From: Thermoanaerobaculaceae bacterium
Lineage (GTDB): Bacteria > Acidobacteriota > Thermoanaerobaculia > Thermoanaerobaculales > Thermoanaerobaculaceae
NCBI GenBank assembly: GCA_013388425.1
Contig: JACADV010000079.1
Location: forward strand, 1 to 35,940
Direction: 5' to 3'
Length of the DNA stretch: 35,940 nucleotides
The notes under the pieces: generated by a model
What the model was told of the DNA's origin: nothing
The model's input: only the letters and a program-made list of their open reading frames with translations
The model's database searches: none
Program-made: the position numbers and the translations under genes
Part shown: positions 7,208 through 15,914 of the stretch, piece by piece
Layout of the letters: each line of letters begins with the position of its first letter
How positions within the stretch are numbered: position 1 is the stretch's first letter

Positions 7208-8230
7208 ATGCACTTTCCGGGAGGGTCCATGTCGCTACCGACGACCATGCGGGCCATGGTGCTGGAACGCCCGGGCAGCCCCCTGGTTCGGCGCGAGCTA
7301 CCCCTGCCTCGACCGCGGCGCGGGCAGCTCCTGGTGCGGGTGGAGGCGTGTGGCGTCTGTCGCACGGATCTCCACGTGGTGGACGGGGAGCTGGAGCGAC
7401 CGCGCCTGCCCCTGGTCCCCGGGCACGAGATCGTGGGACGGGTGGTGGGAGTGGGGGAAGGGGTGGAGGGGTGGCAGGAGGGGGAGCGGGTGGGTGTGCC
7501 GTGGCTCGCTTCTACGTGCGGGCAATGCCGTTATTGCCAGGAGGGGCGCGAGAACCTCTGCGATACACCGGAGTTCACCGGCTACACGGTGGACGGGGGG
7601 TACGCCGAGTACACCGTGGCCGACCAGCGCTACTGCTTCAAGCTGCCCGGGGACGTGGCGGCGGCGGAAGCTGCACCGCTGCTGTGCGCGGGCTTGATCG
7701 GCTACCGCTCCTACCGCATGGCCGGGGAGTTCACCTCGGCGGGGATCTACGGCTTCGGGGGTGCGGCCCACATCGTCACCCAGATTGCCGTGCGCCAGGG
7801 CAAGCGCCTCTTCGCCTTCACCAGGCCCGGCGACGAGGCAGGCCAGCGCTTTGCCCGCGCCCTGGGGTGCGTGTGGGCTGGCGGGTCCGACGAGCTGCCG
7901 CCGGAGCCTCTGGACGCGGCCATCATCTTTGCGCCAGTGGGATCGCTGGTGGTGGCGGCCCTGCGCGCGGTGCGGAAGGGCGGCACGGTGGTGTGCGGCG
8001 GGATCCACATGTCGGAAATCCCCCCCTTCCCGTACTCGCTCCTCTGGGGCGAGCGGGTGGTCCGCTCCGTGGCCAACCTTACCCGGCAGGATGGGATCGA
8101 GCTGCTGGACCTGGCCATGGCCATCCCCATCCGCACCGAGGTGCAGCCGTTCCCCCTGGAGGCGGCCAACGAGGCGCTGGCGGCGCTGCGCAGCGGCCGC
8201 GTTGTGGGGGCCGCCGTCCTCGTGGTGTGA
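7208..8230 (+). CDS. Zinc-dependent alcohol dehydrogenase (AdhA-like, MDR family)
   Basis: A 340-residue medium-chain dehydrogenase that interconverts alcohols and aldehydes with NAD(P). The catalytic zinc ligands appear in CGVCRTDLH and GHEIVGRVVGVG. The structural-zinc lobe has its four cysteines in CGQCRYCQEGRENLC. The Rossmann glycine motif is GFGGAAH, followed by FAFTRPGDE; the C terminus ends in the usual ALRSGRVVGAAVLVV. ATG 7208 has AGGAG 8 nt upstream. ATG 7229 (MSLPTTMRAMVL) also has a G-rich site and is a fair alternative, since most homologues begin near MRAMVL. It is second in a probable operon with the SDR gene. The physiological substrate is undetermined. Confidence 0.92.
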   Translation: MHFPGGSMSLPTTMRAMVLERPGSPLVRRELPLPRPRRGQLLVRVEACGVCRTDLHVVDGELERPRLPLVPGHEIVGRVVGVGEGVEGWQEGERVGVPWLASTCGQCRYCQEGRENLCDTPEFTGYTVDGGYAEYTVADQRYCFKLPGDVAAAEAAPLLCAGLIGYRSYRMAGEFTSAGIYGFGGAAHIVTQIAVRQGKRLFAFTRPGDEAGQRFARALGCVWAGGSDELPPEPLDAAIIFAPVGSLVVAALRAVRKGGTVVCGGIHMSEIPPFPYSLLWGERVVRSVANLTRQDGIELLDLAMAIPIRTEVQPFPLEAANEALAALRSGRVVGAAVLVV

Positions 8231-8287
8231 CGCCGGCGCCCCAGCACCGGAGTGGGCTCGCCCCTTGCGGCTGCTGCCCTTTCGGGG

Positions 8288-9361
8288 TCAGTCGCGGGAG
8301 GCGAACAGGTACGCCGCTTCCTCCAGGCGCGCCGGTGCTCCGGCCCGGCACACGGCAAAACGGCGCCCCCGGTAGGTGGCGGCTGCGCCCACCTCCCCTT
8401 TTAGGTTGAGGGCGTAGAGGGAAAGGCCGTTCTTGGGGCGGCCCTTGGCGTCCAGGAGGAACGGCCGGCGCGTATTGCGGACCACCCGCCGCAGGGTCTC
8501 CAGACACGCCTCGGTGGGGGTGGCGCCGTGGCGCATGAACTCCACCACGGTGTGGGCGCCGGCGGCGAGGATGCAGCTCTCGCCGTGGCCGGTGGCGCCA
8601 GCCGAGCCCACCTCGCCGTCGCAGTACAGGCCGCAACCGATGAGCGGCGAGTCACCCACCCGGCCCGGGAGCTTGAAGTAGAGCCCCGAGGTGGAGGTGC
8701 AGCACCCCACCCGACCCGCCGCGTCCAGGGCGGAGACGTGCACCGTGCCGTGGGGGTTGAAGGCGTCGCCCCCGTCCCGTTCGAGGAACCACTTGAGGTC
8801 GGGGTCGTCGAGCGCCGCCGGGTCGGGCAGCCAGTCGTCGCTGGGCGAGGCGGTGTCCTTCCAGTGCAGCCAGATCTTGCGGGCGCGCTCGGTGAGGAGG
8901 TTCTCCTCCTTGAAGCCGTGGGCCAGGGCAAAGCGCTTGGCCCCCTCCCCCACCAGCAGCACGCGGGTGGTGCGCCGCATGACCTCGAGCGCCACGTGCG
9001 AAGGGTGGCGGATCCCCTCCAGCGCCGCCACGGCTCCCGCCGCCATGGTGGTGCCGTCCATCACGGCGGCGTCCAGCTGCACCACCCCCTCCTCGTTGGG
9101 GATGCCGCCGTAGCCAACGCCAATCTCGTTGGGATCGTCCTCGTTGAGGCTGACGCCGGCCACGGCCGCGTCCACCGGCAGGTCGCCGGCCAGCATGCGC
9201 TCCACCGCCCGTTGCACGGCGGCGAGGGCGTTGACGGATCCGACAGCCACGGGCAGGGCGGCCTGCGGCGAGCTGGAGCGAGCGCTGGGCGCCAGACTCG
9301 CGGCGGCCCCGGCCACGGCTGTGGTGATGAGCGATCGGCGGGTCAAGGGACTCGGTGCCAT
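8288..9361 (-). CDS. N4-(beta-N-acetylglucosaminyl)-L-asparaginase / isoaspartyl peptidase, Tat-exported
   Basis: A 357-residue N-terminal-nucleophile hydrolase precursor. The leader LTRRSLITTAVAGAAASL is a twin-arginine signal, so the folded enzyme is probably exported. The autocleavage site and nucleophile are at Thr206 in HGTVHVSALD, followed by STSGLYFKLPGRVGDSP and GSAGATGHGE, the substrate-binding blocks of glycosylasparaginase. The family splits itself into alpha and beta chains and then removes N-linked GlcNAc from Asn, or hydrolyses related beta-aspartyl bonds. ATG 9361 is preceded by AGGAGGAGG. It is divergent from the TetR efflux operon and convergent with the alcohol dehydrogenase gene. 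The exact amide substrate (glycan-Asn versus isoaspartyl) is not settled by sequence. Confidence 0.9.
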   Translation of the reverse strand: MAPSPLTRRSLITTAVAGAAASLAPSARSSSPQAALPVAVGSVNALAAVQRAVERMLAGDLPVDAAVAGVSLNEDDPNEIGVGYGGIPNEEGVVQLDAAVMDGTTMAAGAVAALEGIRHPSHVALEVMRRTTRVLLVGEGAKRFALAHGFKEENLLTERARKIWLHWKDTASPSDDWLPDPAALDDPDLKWFLERDGGDAFNPHGTVHVSALDAAGRVGCCTSTSGLYFKLPGRVGDSPLIGCGLYCDGEVGSAGATGHGESCILAAGAHTVVEFMRHGATPTEACLETLRRVVRNTRRPFLLDAKGRPKNGLSLYALNLKGEVGAAATYRGRRFAVCRAGAPARLEEAAYLFASRD

Positions 9362-9379
9362 ACCTCCTCCTCCTGGCGG

Positions 9380-9385
9380 AGCATA
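9380..9385 (-). promoter_or_regulatory. Possible -10 box of the asparaginase gene
   Basis: TATGCT on the minus strand lies 18 nt before ATG 9361, leaving just enough transcribed leader for the AGGAGGAGG site. No -35 hexamer is recognisable at the right distance. Confidence 0.35.
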
Positions 9386-9421
9386 CCCCGCGCCGGTGCC
9401 GTGGGTACCCCATGCCGCCCC

Positions 9422-9449
9422 TTGACAACCTCCCTCTGGGCATGATACC
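9422..9449 (+). promoter_or_regulatory. Promoter of the tetR-MFP-RND operon
   Basis: A perfect TTGACA (9422-9427) with a 16-nt spacer to GATACC (9444-9449), a weak -10. The 16-bp palindrome at 9446-9461 overlaps the -10 and the start region, so repressor binding there would block polymerase. Confidence 0.55.
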
Positions 9450-9461
9450 TACCGGTAGGTA
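9446..9461 (+). promoter_or_regulatory. Palindromic operator, probable TetR-family site
   Basis: TACCTACCGGTAGGTA is a perfect 16-bp inverted repeat. Its size, its position over the promoter and its location just upstream of a tetR-like gene are what is expected of an autoregulated efflux operon. The ligand is unknown. Confidence 0.65.
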
Positions 9462-9506
9462 GGATCGAGGCAGGGTGCCTCGGATTTTTCTGCCAGGAGG
9501 CTTTCC

Positions 9507-10220
9507 ATGGGGCAGGCGGTGCGCACAGCGGGGAGGGCGGCGCCCAGCTCGATCGAGGAAGCGCGGGGGGGAGGTGGGGTGGCGAGACCGGGGCAGCGTG
9601 GCAAAGGGGGGGGAGGGGGGAGCGGTACTGGTAACCCCTGCACCCGCTTGGTTGCAGCGGCCCTCGAGCTGTTCAACCGGCGCGGCTACGCCGCCACCAC
9701 GGTGCGGGAGATCGTGCAGGCAGCCGGGGTGACGAAGCCAGTCCTTTACTACCACTTTGGCAGCAAGGAGGGGATCTACACCGCAATCCTGGAGCGCTCG
9801 CTGGAGGAATTCACCACTGCTGTGGCCGCCCTGGAGGCTCGGGAGGGGACGGTCCGGGAGCGGATCGAGCGGCTGCTGGGCGAGGTGTTCGACCTGTTCC
9901 TGCAGCACCAGCCCGTCGTCCGCCTCGTCCACGCGGTGTTCTACGGGCCGGCGGAAGGGGCGCCGCCCTTTGATTTCGAGAAGTTTCACCGCGTCTTCCA
10001 CGGGGCGATCCGACGCCTGGTGGAGGAGGGGGTGGCGAGGGGCGAGTTTCGCCCAGGCTCGGTGGAGGACATGGCGGTGTTGCTGCACGGGGTGGCGGCC
10101 ATCTGCATGGACCTGGAGCTGGTGGAGCTACCCGAGCGACCGGGGCGGCAAGGGCTAGAGCGCATGCTGGCGCTGATTTTTCGCGGCATCGAGAGGAAGC
10201 GCAGCGAGGAGGAGGCGTGA
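9507..10220 (+). CDS. TetR/AcrR family transcriptional regulator
   Basis: A 237-residue repressor-type regulator. The HTH lies at about residues 63-85 (ATTVREIVQAAGVTKPVLYY followed by HFGSKEGIY), preceded by the first helix ALELFNRRGY. The C-terminal ligand-binding domain is all-helical, including RERIERLLGEVFDLFL and VEDMAVLLHGVAAICM. It most likely represses its own operon by binding the palindrome at 9446-9461 and is released by a pump substrate. Unusually, about 45 residues rich in Gly, Arg and Pro precede the first DNA-binding helix. The ATG at 9507 is nevertheless supported by AGGAGG 6 nt upstream. The membrane fusion protein gene follows with 5 nt between stop and ATG (or a GTGA overlap if GTG 10217 is used). 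Confidence 0.9.
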   Translation: MGQAVRTAGRAAPSSIEEARGGGGVARPGQRGKGGGGGSGTGNPCTRLVAAALELFNRRGYAATTVREIVQAAGVTKPVLYYHFGSKEGIYTAILERSLEEFTTAVAALEAREGTVRERIERLLGEVFDLFLQHQPVVRLVHAVFYGPAEGAPPFDFEKFHRVFHGAIRRLVEEGVARGEFRPGSVEDMAVLLHGVAAICMDLELVELPERPGRQGLERMLALIFRGIERKRSEEEA

Positions 10221-10225
10221 GGACC

Positions 10226-11335
10226 ATGAGAGGAAGGACGTGGTGCGGGCTTGCTGTGGGTGCGCTGCTGGTGCTGGGCGGGTGCTCCGATCGCGCCCCG
10301 GAAGGGGCGACCCCGGCCGGGAAACCGCCGGTGGCGGTGGAGGTGGCGACGGTGGCGGCGGCGGACCTGGAGGAGAGCATTGCCGTGGTGGGGGTGCTCT
10401 CGCCCAAGGTGGCGGCAGATCTCCGCTCCGAGGTCACAGCAGTGGTGGAGGAGGTGCTGGTCTCCGAGTGGGTGCCCGTGCAGAAGGGCCAGGTGCTGGC
10501 ACGCCTCTCCCCCCGGGACGCCGAGGCCACGCTGGAGGCAGCGCGGGCAGCGCTGGCCCAGGCGGAGGCGGGGGCGGCGCGCGCCGAGCGCGAGCTGGCG
10601 CGGGCCGAACGGCTCAAGGCCAGCGGGTTGCTCACCCAGCAGGGGCTCGACGAGGCCCGCAGCGCCCACGAAGCGGCTCAGGCGGCGCGCGACTCGGTCC
10701 AGGCCCAGCTCCGGCTGGCCGAGGCCCACCTGGCCAAGACGGTGATCCGGGCACCCTTCGACGGCGTGGTGGCCTACCGCGGTGTCAACGTGGGCGACCG
10801 CGTGGAGAACATGGGGGGCGGAGTGCCCATGTTTCGTATCGTGGACACCCGCGTGCTGCAGCTGGCGGTGACCGTCCCCTCCTCCCTTTCGGCGCGGGTG
10901 CGGGTGGGCCAGCCCCTCACCTTCCGTGTCGATGCCTTGCCGGGGAAGGTCTTCACCGGTGTGGTGATGTACATCAACCCCACGGTGGACGAGGCGAGCC
11001 GGGCGGTGAAGGTCACTGCGGATGTTGCCAACCGGGAGGGGGAGTTGCGCGGCGGCATGTTTGCTGAAGGGAAGATCGTCACCGGTGTGCGGCGGGGGGT
11101 GCTGCAGGTGCCGCGGGCGGCGCTGCTCTCCTGGGATGTGGAGAGCAACCGGGGGGAGGTCCTCGTCGTCGTCGGGAACTCTGCCGAGCGGCGCCGCGTC
11201 GAACTGGGCACGGCCGCGGGCGAGTTGGTCGAAGTGCGGGCCGGCGTGACGGCCGGCGAGCAGGTCATCACCCGCGGCGCCTTCCAGGTCCGACCCGGGG
11301 AGCCGGTGCGCATCGTTGGCCCGGCGGGGGTGTAG
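10226..11335 (+). CDS. RND efflux periplasmic adaptor (membrane fusion protein, HlyD/AcrA family), lipoprotein
   Basis: A 369-residue adaptor linking an RND pump to its outer-membrane channel. The signal sequence GLAVGALLVLGGC ends in a lipobox with Cys20, so the mature protein should be lipid-anchored. The first half-lipoyl segment (VVEEVLVSEWVPVQKGQVLARL) is followed by an alanine- and glutamate-rich coiled-coil hairpin. The second half-lipoyl (VIRAPFDGVVAYRGVNVGD), the beta-barrel, and a membrane-proximal domain ending AFQVRPGEPVRIVG come after it. ATG 10226 gives a compact signal peptide; GTG 10217, overlapping the tetR stop, is an alternative. The RND-TolC fusion gene starts 3 nt after the stop. 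The drug or metabolite transported is not predictable. Confidence 0.92.
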   Translation: MRGRTWCGLAVGALLVLGGCSDRAPEGATPAGKPPVAVEVATVAAADLEESIAVVGVLSPKVAADLRSEVTAVVEEVLVSEWVPVQKGQVLARLSPRDAEATLEAARAALAQAEAGAARAERELARAERLKASGLLTQQGLDEARSAHEAAQAARDSVQAQLRLAEAHLAKTVIRAPFDGVVAYRGVNVGDRVENMGGGVPMFRIVDTRVLQLAVTVPSSLSARVRVGQPLTFRVDALPGKVFTGVVMYINPTVDEASRAVKVTADVANREGELRGGMFAEGKIVTGVRRGVLQVPRAALLSWDVESNRGEVLVVVGNSAERRRVELGTAAGELVEVRAGVTAGEQVITRGAFQVRPGEPVRIVGPAGV

Positions 11336-11338
11336 GCC

Positions 11339-14300
11339 ATGTTCCTCTCCAACCTGTCCATCAAGCGCCCGGTGCTGGCCACGGTGATGATGCTGGCCCT
11401 CGTCACCCTCGGTGCCTTCTCCTTCCGCCGCCTCGCCGTGGACCTGATGCCCGATGTGGAAATACCGGTGCTGTCCATCCTCACCGAGTTCCCGGGGGCC
11501 TCGCCAGAGACCGTGGAGCGGGAGGTCACCAAGCGCATCGAGGAGGCGGTCAACCCCATCTCCGGCGTCAGGCACGTGCAGTCGGTGTCGCGGGAGGGGC
11601 TGTCCAACGTGGTGGTGGAGTTCAACCTGGAGGTGAAGATCAACGAGGTCTCGCAGGAGGCCCGGGCCAAGATCAACGCCATCCGGCGGGAGCTCCCCGA
11701 GGGGATGAAGGAGCCGGTGATCCAGAAGTTCGACTTCACCGCCATGCCCATCATCTCCCTGGCGGTCCGGTCCACCGTCTTGAGCCCCCGGGATCTCACC
11801 ACCCTCGCCGACCGAAAGCTCAAACGCCGCTTGGAGAGCATCGCTGGAGTGGCCAAGGCCAAGCTGGTGGGTGCCTCCCAGCGCGAGGTCACCGTCGCCT
11901 TGGACCCGGCCCGTCTCGAGGCGCTGGGGATGGGGGTGGACGAGGTGGTGGCGGGTGTCCAGACGGAAAACGTCAACACCCCGGTGGGTCGGCTCACGCG
12001 GGGGATTGCCGAGCTGCCGTTGCGCATGGCTGGCAAGCCGGCGACGGTTTCCGAGTACGAGCGCATGGTGATCGGCCGACGCGGCGACCACCCCATCACC
12101 CTGGGCGAGGTGGCGAGGGTTGTAGATGCCGTGGAGGAGCCCCGCTCCCTGGCCTTGATCGACGGCAAGCCAGCGGTGGCTATCGACATCACCAAGCAGA
12201 CCAAGGCCAACACGATCCAGGTGGTGGACGCGGTGCGCCGAGCGGTGGCGGAACTAGAGCGGGAGCTGCCCGCCGGGACGGAGATCCAGATCGTCCGCGA
12301 CAGCTCCACCTTCATCCGGGAGGCGGTGGCAGACGTGCAGTTCACCCTGGTCCTGGGGGCGCTCCTCACGGTGCTCATCGTCTTCTGCTTTCTGAACTCC
12401 TGGCGGTCCACGGTGATCACGGGTCTGACCCTGCCCATCTCGGTGATCTCTTCCTTCATCGTCATGTACTTCCTGGGCATGACGTTGAACACCATGACGT
12501 TGATGGCCCTCTCCCTGGCCATCGGCTTGCTCATCGACGACGCCATCGTGGTGCGGGAGAACATCGTCCGCCACCTGGAGCGGGGGGAGGACCACTACAC
12601 CGCGGCGCGCAACGGCACCGCGGAGATCGGCTTGGCGGTGCTCGCCACCTCCATGTCCATCGTGGCGGTGTTCGTCCCTGTGGCCTTCATGAAGGGGATC
12701 GTCGGCCGCTTCTTCTTCCAGTTTGGCCTCACCGTGGCCTTTGCTGTCATCGTCTCGCTCTTCGTTTCCTTCACCCTGGACCCGATGCTCTCCTCGCGCT
12801 GGTTCGACCCCGACATCGAGCGCCAGGGACGGCGCAACCTGCTGCAGCGTGGCCTGGACCGGTTCAACGCGGCCTTCGAGCGCATGGCCGACGCGTACAA
12901 GGAGCTCCTTGGCTGGGCCCTGGACCACCGGCGGGCGGTGCTGGGCATGGCCACGGTGGCGTTCGGCGGCGGGCTCTTGATCTTTGCCCTCCTCCAAACC
13001 GAGTTCATGACCCCCATGGATCAGGGCGAGATCGTGGTGCGGTTCCAGAGCGCCCCCGGTGCCTCCCTGGCGGAGACGCGCGGTCGCCTCGCCGAGGTGC
13101 TGGCGGCCCTCAAAGAGTTTCGGGAGGTGCGCTACACCTACGCCACCATTGGGGCGGGCGACGCCGACACGGTGCGCGACGCCATGGTGTTCGTGAAACT
13201 GGTGGAGAAAGGGGAGCGGAACGTTCGCCTGCAGGACTTCCTGTCGCTGCTGCGCTCCCGGTTGCAGCAGGTGCCCGGCATCATCCTCTCCGTCCAGGAG
13301 GACCCCGACGCCTGGCAGAAGCCGCTGCAGGTTGCCATTGCTGGCGACGACATCCCCACCTTGAAGCGGTACGCTGCCCAGCTCAAGGAGAAGCTGTACA
13401 CCGTGCGCGGGATCGTCGACGTTGAGGCGGCCATGGAACACGATCTCCCCGAGTTCCGGGCGGTGGTGGACCGGGAACGCGCCGCCACCCTCGGTCTCGG
13501 TACGGCGGTGATCGCCAACACGTTGGGGGTGCTGGTGGGCGGCCAGGCGATCTCCACCTACGAGGACGAGTCCGGCGAGGCGATCGACGTGCGCCTGCGG
13601 CTGCCCCAGGAGCTGCGGCAGGACGTGGCGCAGGTGGGCGAGTTGCGGCTGTCCGTGCCCACCGCCCAGGGGGTGGCCCTGGTTCCGCTTGCAGACCTCG
13701 TGACCTTCTCCCGCACCGCTTCGCCCTCGGAGATTGCCCGGCGCGATCTGGCCCGGCAGGTGGTGGTGAGCGCCAACCTGGATCACCTCCCCCTGGGTAC
13801 CGCCAGCCAGCTTGCCACTCGCGCTGCCGAGCAGCTCGACCTGGCGCCCGGCTACCGCATCGTCCTGCAGGGGGACACGGAGATCATGGCGGAATCGTTC
13901 ACCTACCTAGCCGAGGCGCTGCTGTTGGCCGTCATCTTCGTCTACCTGATCCTGGCGGCGCAGTTCGAGTCGTTCATCGACCCCCTGGCCATCATGTTCT
14001 CGCTCCCCCTCTCCATCGTCGGTATGGCCGGCATGCTCGCCATCACGGGCGACACCATCTCCATCATGTCGCTCATCGGCCTCATCATGCTCATGGGGTT
14101 GGTGACCAAGAACGCCATCCTCCTGGTGGACTTCACCAAGGTGCTGCGCCGCCAAGGGGTGGATCGGAGGACGGCCCTCATCACCGCGGGGAGGACGCGG
14201 CTGCGCCCGATCATGATGACCACCTCCGCGATGATCTTCGGGATGCTGCCGCTGTTCTTTGCCCTCGGCAAGGGCGCCGAGTTCCGCGCCCCCATGGCGC

Positions 14301-15793
14301 GAGCCGTGGTGGGTGGGCTCATTACCTCCACCCTCCTCACCCTGGTGGTGGTGCCGGTGGTCTACTCCCTCCTGGACGATGTGGGGGCGTGGCTGCGCCG
14401 GCGCTGGAGCGGGGCCGTGGTGCGCGAGGGAAACGGCGCTGCTGTGGTGGTGCTGGTGCTGCTGCTTGCGGCTGGCCCGGCCCTGGCGGAGGAAGCGCCG
14501 CTTCCCGGTCAGGGCCGCGAGGAGCTGGCCGCGCCCTCGGCACTGCGCTCCGTCACCCTCGCCGAGGCGCTGTCGCTGGCGGCCGAGCAGAACTACGATA
14601 TCCGCAAAGCCGAGGAGTACCGGCGCTGGCTCGCGGCCCGCTACGTGGAGGAGCGGTCAGCGGCCCTGCCGCACCTCACCCTCTCCAGCTCCCTGCTGCG
14701 CAACCACGACGAGAGCCAGAAGGAGTTTTTCCGGGACATCCCCCCCGAGTTTGCGGGGCTCTTCAGCTTCGAGCAGGACATCAAGAGCTACGAGCTGGCC
14801 CTCTCCCAGCCGCTCTTCACCTGGGGCCAGGTGGGGGCGGCCATCCGCGGGGCCAAGTGGGCCATGGCCATGGGGGACGAACAGCTGCGGCGCTTCCGCC
14901 AGGCAGTGGCCCGGGATGTGACCGTGGCGTTCTACGACGTGCTCCTGGCCAAGGAGTTGGCGCAGATTGCCGGGCAGAACCTGGCGCAGAAGGAGCGCCA
15001 CCTGGAGGAGGCGAAGCGCCGGTTCGAGGCGGGCGTGGCCACCGATTTCGATGTGCTCTCCGCCGAGGTGGCCGTGGCCAACGCTCGCCCCGAGGTGATC
15101 CGCAGCGACAACCTCGTCCGCAGCGCCCGCCAGCGGCTGGCGTTCCTCCTCGCCGAGGAGGGCGAGGTGGAGGCGGAGGGCAGCCTGGCGGCAGTCCCCC
15201 AGGAGTTGCCCAGCTACGAGGAGGTAGTAGCCTCGGCCCTGGCGCACCGGCCGGAGGTGGTGGAAATCTCGCACCAGCGCAAGGTGGCGGAGGAGGTGGT
15301 GCGGATTCAGGGGGCGGGGGACAGGCCCCGTCTCGACTTCTCCGCTGCCTGGGGGCGCACCGACCTGGCGGTGGGCGAACTGGGCACCGCCGGCACGGTG
15401 TGGCGCGCCGGGGTGTACCTGTCGTTCCCCGTCTTCGACGGGGGGAAGACGCGGGCCAAGGTGGCGGCGGCCGCCTCCGACCTGCGCTCGGTGGGGATTG
15501 GCGAGGCGCAGCTGCGGCAGGCCGTGGCCCTCGAGGCGCGCGCGGCCCTGGACGCGGCGCAGGAAGCGGCGGAGCGGTTGCGCGCCACCGAGGGCACGGT
15601 GGCCCAGGCGGAGCGCCTCCTGGCCATGGCCGAGGAGGGGTTTGAGCTGGGGGTGAAGACACGCCTGGAGGTGGAGGACGCCGCGGTGAACCGCACGGCA
15701 GCCCGGGTCAACCTGGCCAAGGCCCAGCGCGATGTGCTGGTGGCGCTGGTCAACCTCCGCTGGGCGGCGGGCACCCTGGGCGAGTCCCCCTGA
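11339..15793 (+). CDS. RND efflux permease fused in frame to a TolC-like outer-membrane factor
   Basis: One uninterrupted frame of 1484 residues. Residues 1 to about 1025 are an AcrB-type proton antiporter (HAE-1-like). Features are the N-terminal [14 protein letters not shown] helix, two periplasmic porter regions, the proton-relay Asp400/Asp401 in [13 protein letters not shown] and Lys924 in [13 protein letters not shown]. After TM12 ([11 protein letters not shown]) comes RRRW, then a hydrophobic stretch [17 protein letters not shown] at 1034-1050 with a signal-peptidase-like ALA/EE site. Residues 1051-1484 are a complete outer-membrane efflux protein with two repeats: [44 protein letters not shown], then the second repeat with [16 protein letters not shown] and [14 protein letters not shown]. 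Separate genes are the usual arrangement, although RND-TolC fusions are known among heavy-metal RND pumps of Bacteroidetes. Cleavage at the junction would yield a normal three-part pump with the adaptor encoded upstream. Confidence 0.93.
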   Translation: MFLSNLSIKRPVLATVMMLALVTLGAFSFRRLAVDLMPDVEIPVLSILTEFPGASPETVEREVTKRIEEAVNPISGVRHVQSVSREGLSNVVVEFNLEVKINEVSQEARAKINAIRRELPEGMKEPVIQKFDFTAMPIISLAVRSTVLSPRDLTTLADRKLKRRLESIAGVAKAKLVGASQREVTVALDPARLEALGMGVDEVVAGVQTENVNTPVGRLTRGIAELPLRMAGKPATVSEYERMVIGRRGDHPITLGEVARVVDAVEEPRSLALIDGKPAVAIDITKQTKANTIQVVDAVRRAVAELERELPAGTEIQIVRDSSTFIREAVADVQFTLVLGALLTVLIVFCFLNSWRSTVITGLTLPISVISSFIVMYFLGMTLNTMTLMALSLAIGLLIDDAIVVRENIVRHLERGEDHYTAARNGTAEIGLAVLATSMSIVAVFVPVAFMKGIVGRFFFQFGLTVAFAVIVSLFVSFTLDPMLSSRWFDPDIERQGRRNLLQRGLDRFNAAFERMADAYKELLGWALDHRRAVLGMATVAFGGGLLIFALLQTEFMTPMDQGEIVVRFQSAPGASLAETRGRLAEVLAALKEFREVRYTYATIGAGDADTVRDAMVFVKLVEKGERNVRLQDFLSLLRSRLQQVPGIILSVQEDPDAWQKPLQVAIAGDDIPTLKRYAAQLKEKLYTVRGIVDVEAAMEHDLPEFRAVVDRERAATLGLGTAVIANTLGVLVGGQAISTYEDESGEAIDVRLRLPQELRQDVAQVGELRLSVPTAQGVALVPLADLVTFSRTASPSEIARRDLARQVVVSANLDHLPLGTASQLATRAAEQLDLAPGYRIVLQGDTEIMAESFTYLAEALLLAVIFVYLILAAQFESFIDPLAIMFSLPLSIVGMAGMLAITGDTISIMSLIGLIMLMGLVTKNAILLVDFTKVLRRQGVDRRTALITAGRTRLRPIMMTTSAMIFGMLPLFFALGKGAEFRAPMARAVVGGLITSTLLTLVVVPVVYSLLDDVGAWLRRRWSGAVVREGNGAAVVVLVLLLAAGPALAEEAPLPGQGREELAAPSALRSVTLAEALSLAAEQNYDIRKAEEYRRWLAARYVEERSAALPHLTLSSSLLRNHDESQKEFFRDIPPEFAGLFSFEQDIKSYELALSQPLFTWGQVGAAIRGAKWAMAMGDEQLRRFRQAVARDVTVAFYDVLLAKELAQIAGQNLAQKERHLEEAKRRFEAGVATDFDVLSAEVAVANARPEVIRSDNLVRSARQRLAFLLAEEGEVEAEGSLAAVPQELPSYEEVVASALAHRPEVVEISHQRKVAEEVVRIQGAGDRPRLDFSAAWGRTDLAVGELGTAGTVWRAGVYLSFPVFDGGKTRAKVAAAASDLRSVGIGEAQLRQAVALEARAALDAAQEAAERLRATEGTVAQAERLLAMAEEGFELGVKTRLEVEDAAVNRTAARVNLAKAQRDVLVALVNLRWAAGTLGESP
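14417..14488 (+). other. Internal signal-peptide-like junction between pump and channel
   Basis: Codons 1027-1050 of the fusion. A positive cluster (RRRW) just upstream, a 16-residue Ala/Val/Leu core and an ALA/EE cleavage site make a signal peptide in the middle of the protein. GTG codons at 14417 and 14420, with GGAG at 14406-14409, could also allow separate initiation of the channel. Confidence 0.6.
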
Positions 15794-15914
15794 GCGCGCC
15801 GCTTGGCGCTGCTTCCCCGCTCCTTCCGGCCGGGCAGCGTGGGAGGGGGTCGGCCGGGGCCAGGACGGTGGCACGCGCGGAGAGATCCCAGTCCACCGCC
15901 TGCTCCCTGCGCCC

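Noticed and set aside
12254-13786. Long antisense open frame opposite the RND pump
   Set aside because: It is rich in His, Arg, Gly and Gln with no domain, a shadow of the GC-biased coding strand. Similar long antisense frames at 10-12 kb, 19.9-22.8 kb, 26.5-28.5 kb and 32.2-33.5 kb were rejected for the same reason.
15794-15914. Terminator between the RND fusion and the GGDEF-EAL gene
   Set aside because: Only short GC-rich self-complementary bits and no T-run; nothing I could defend as a terminator.
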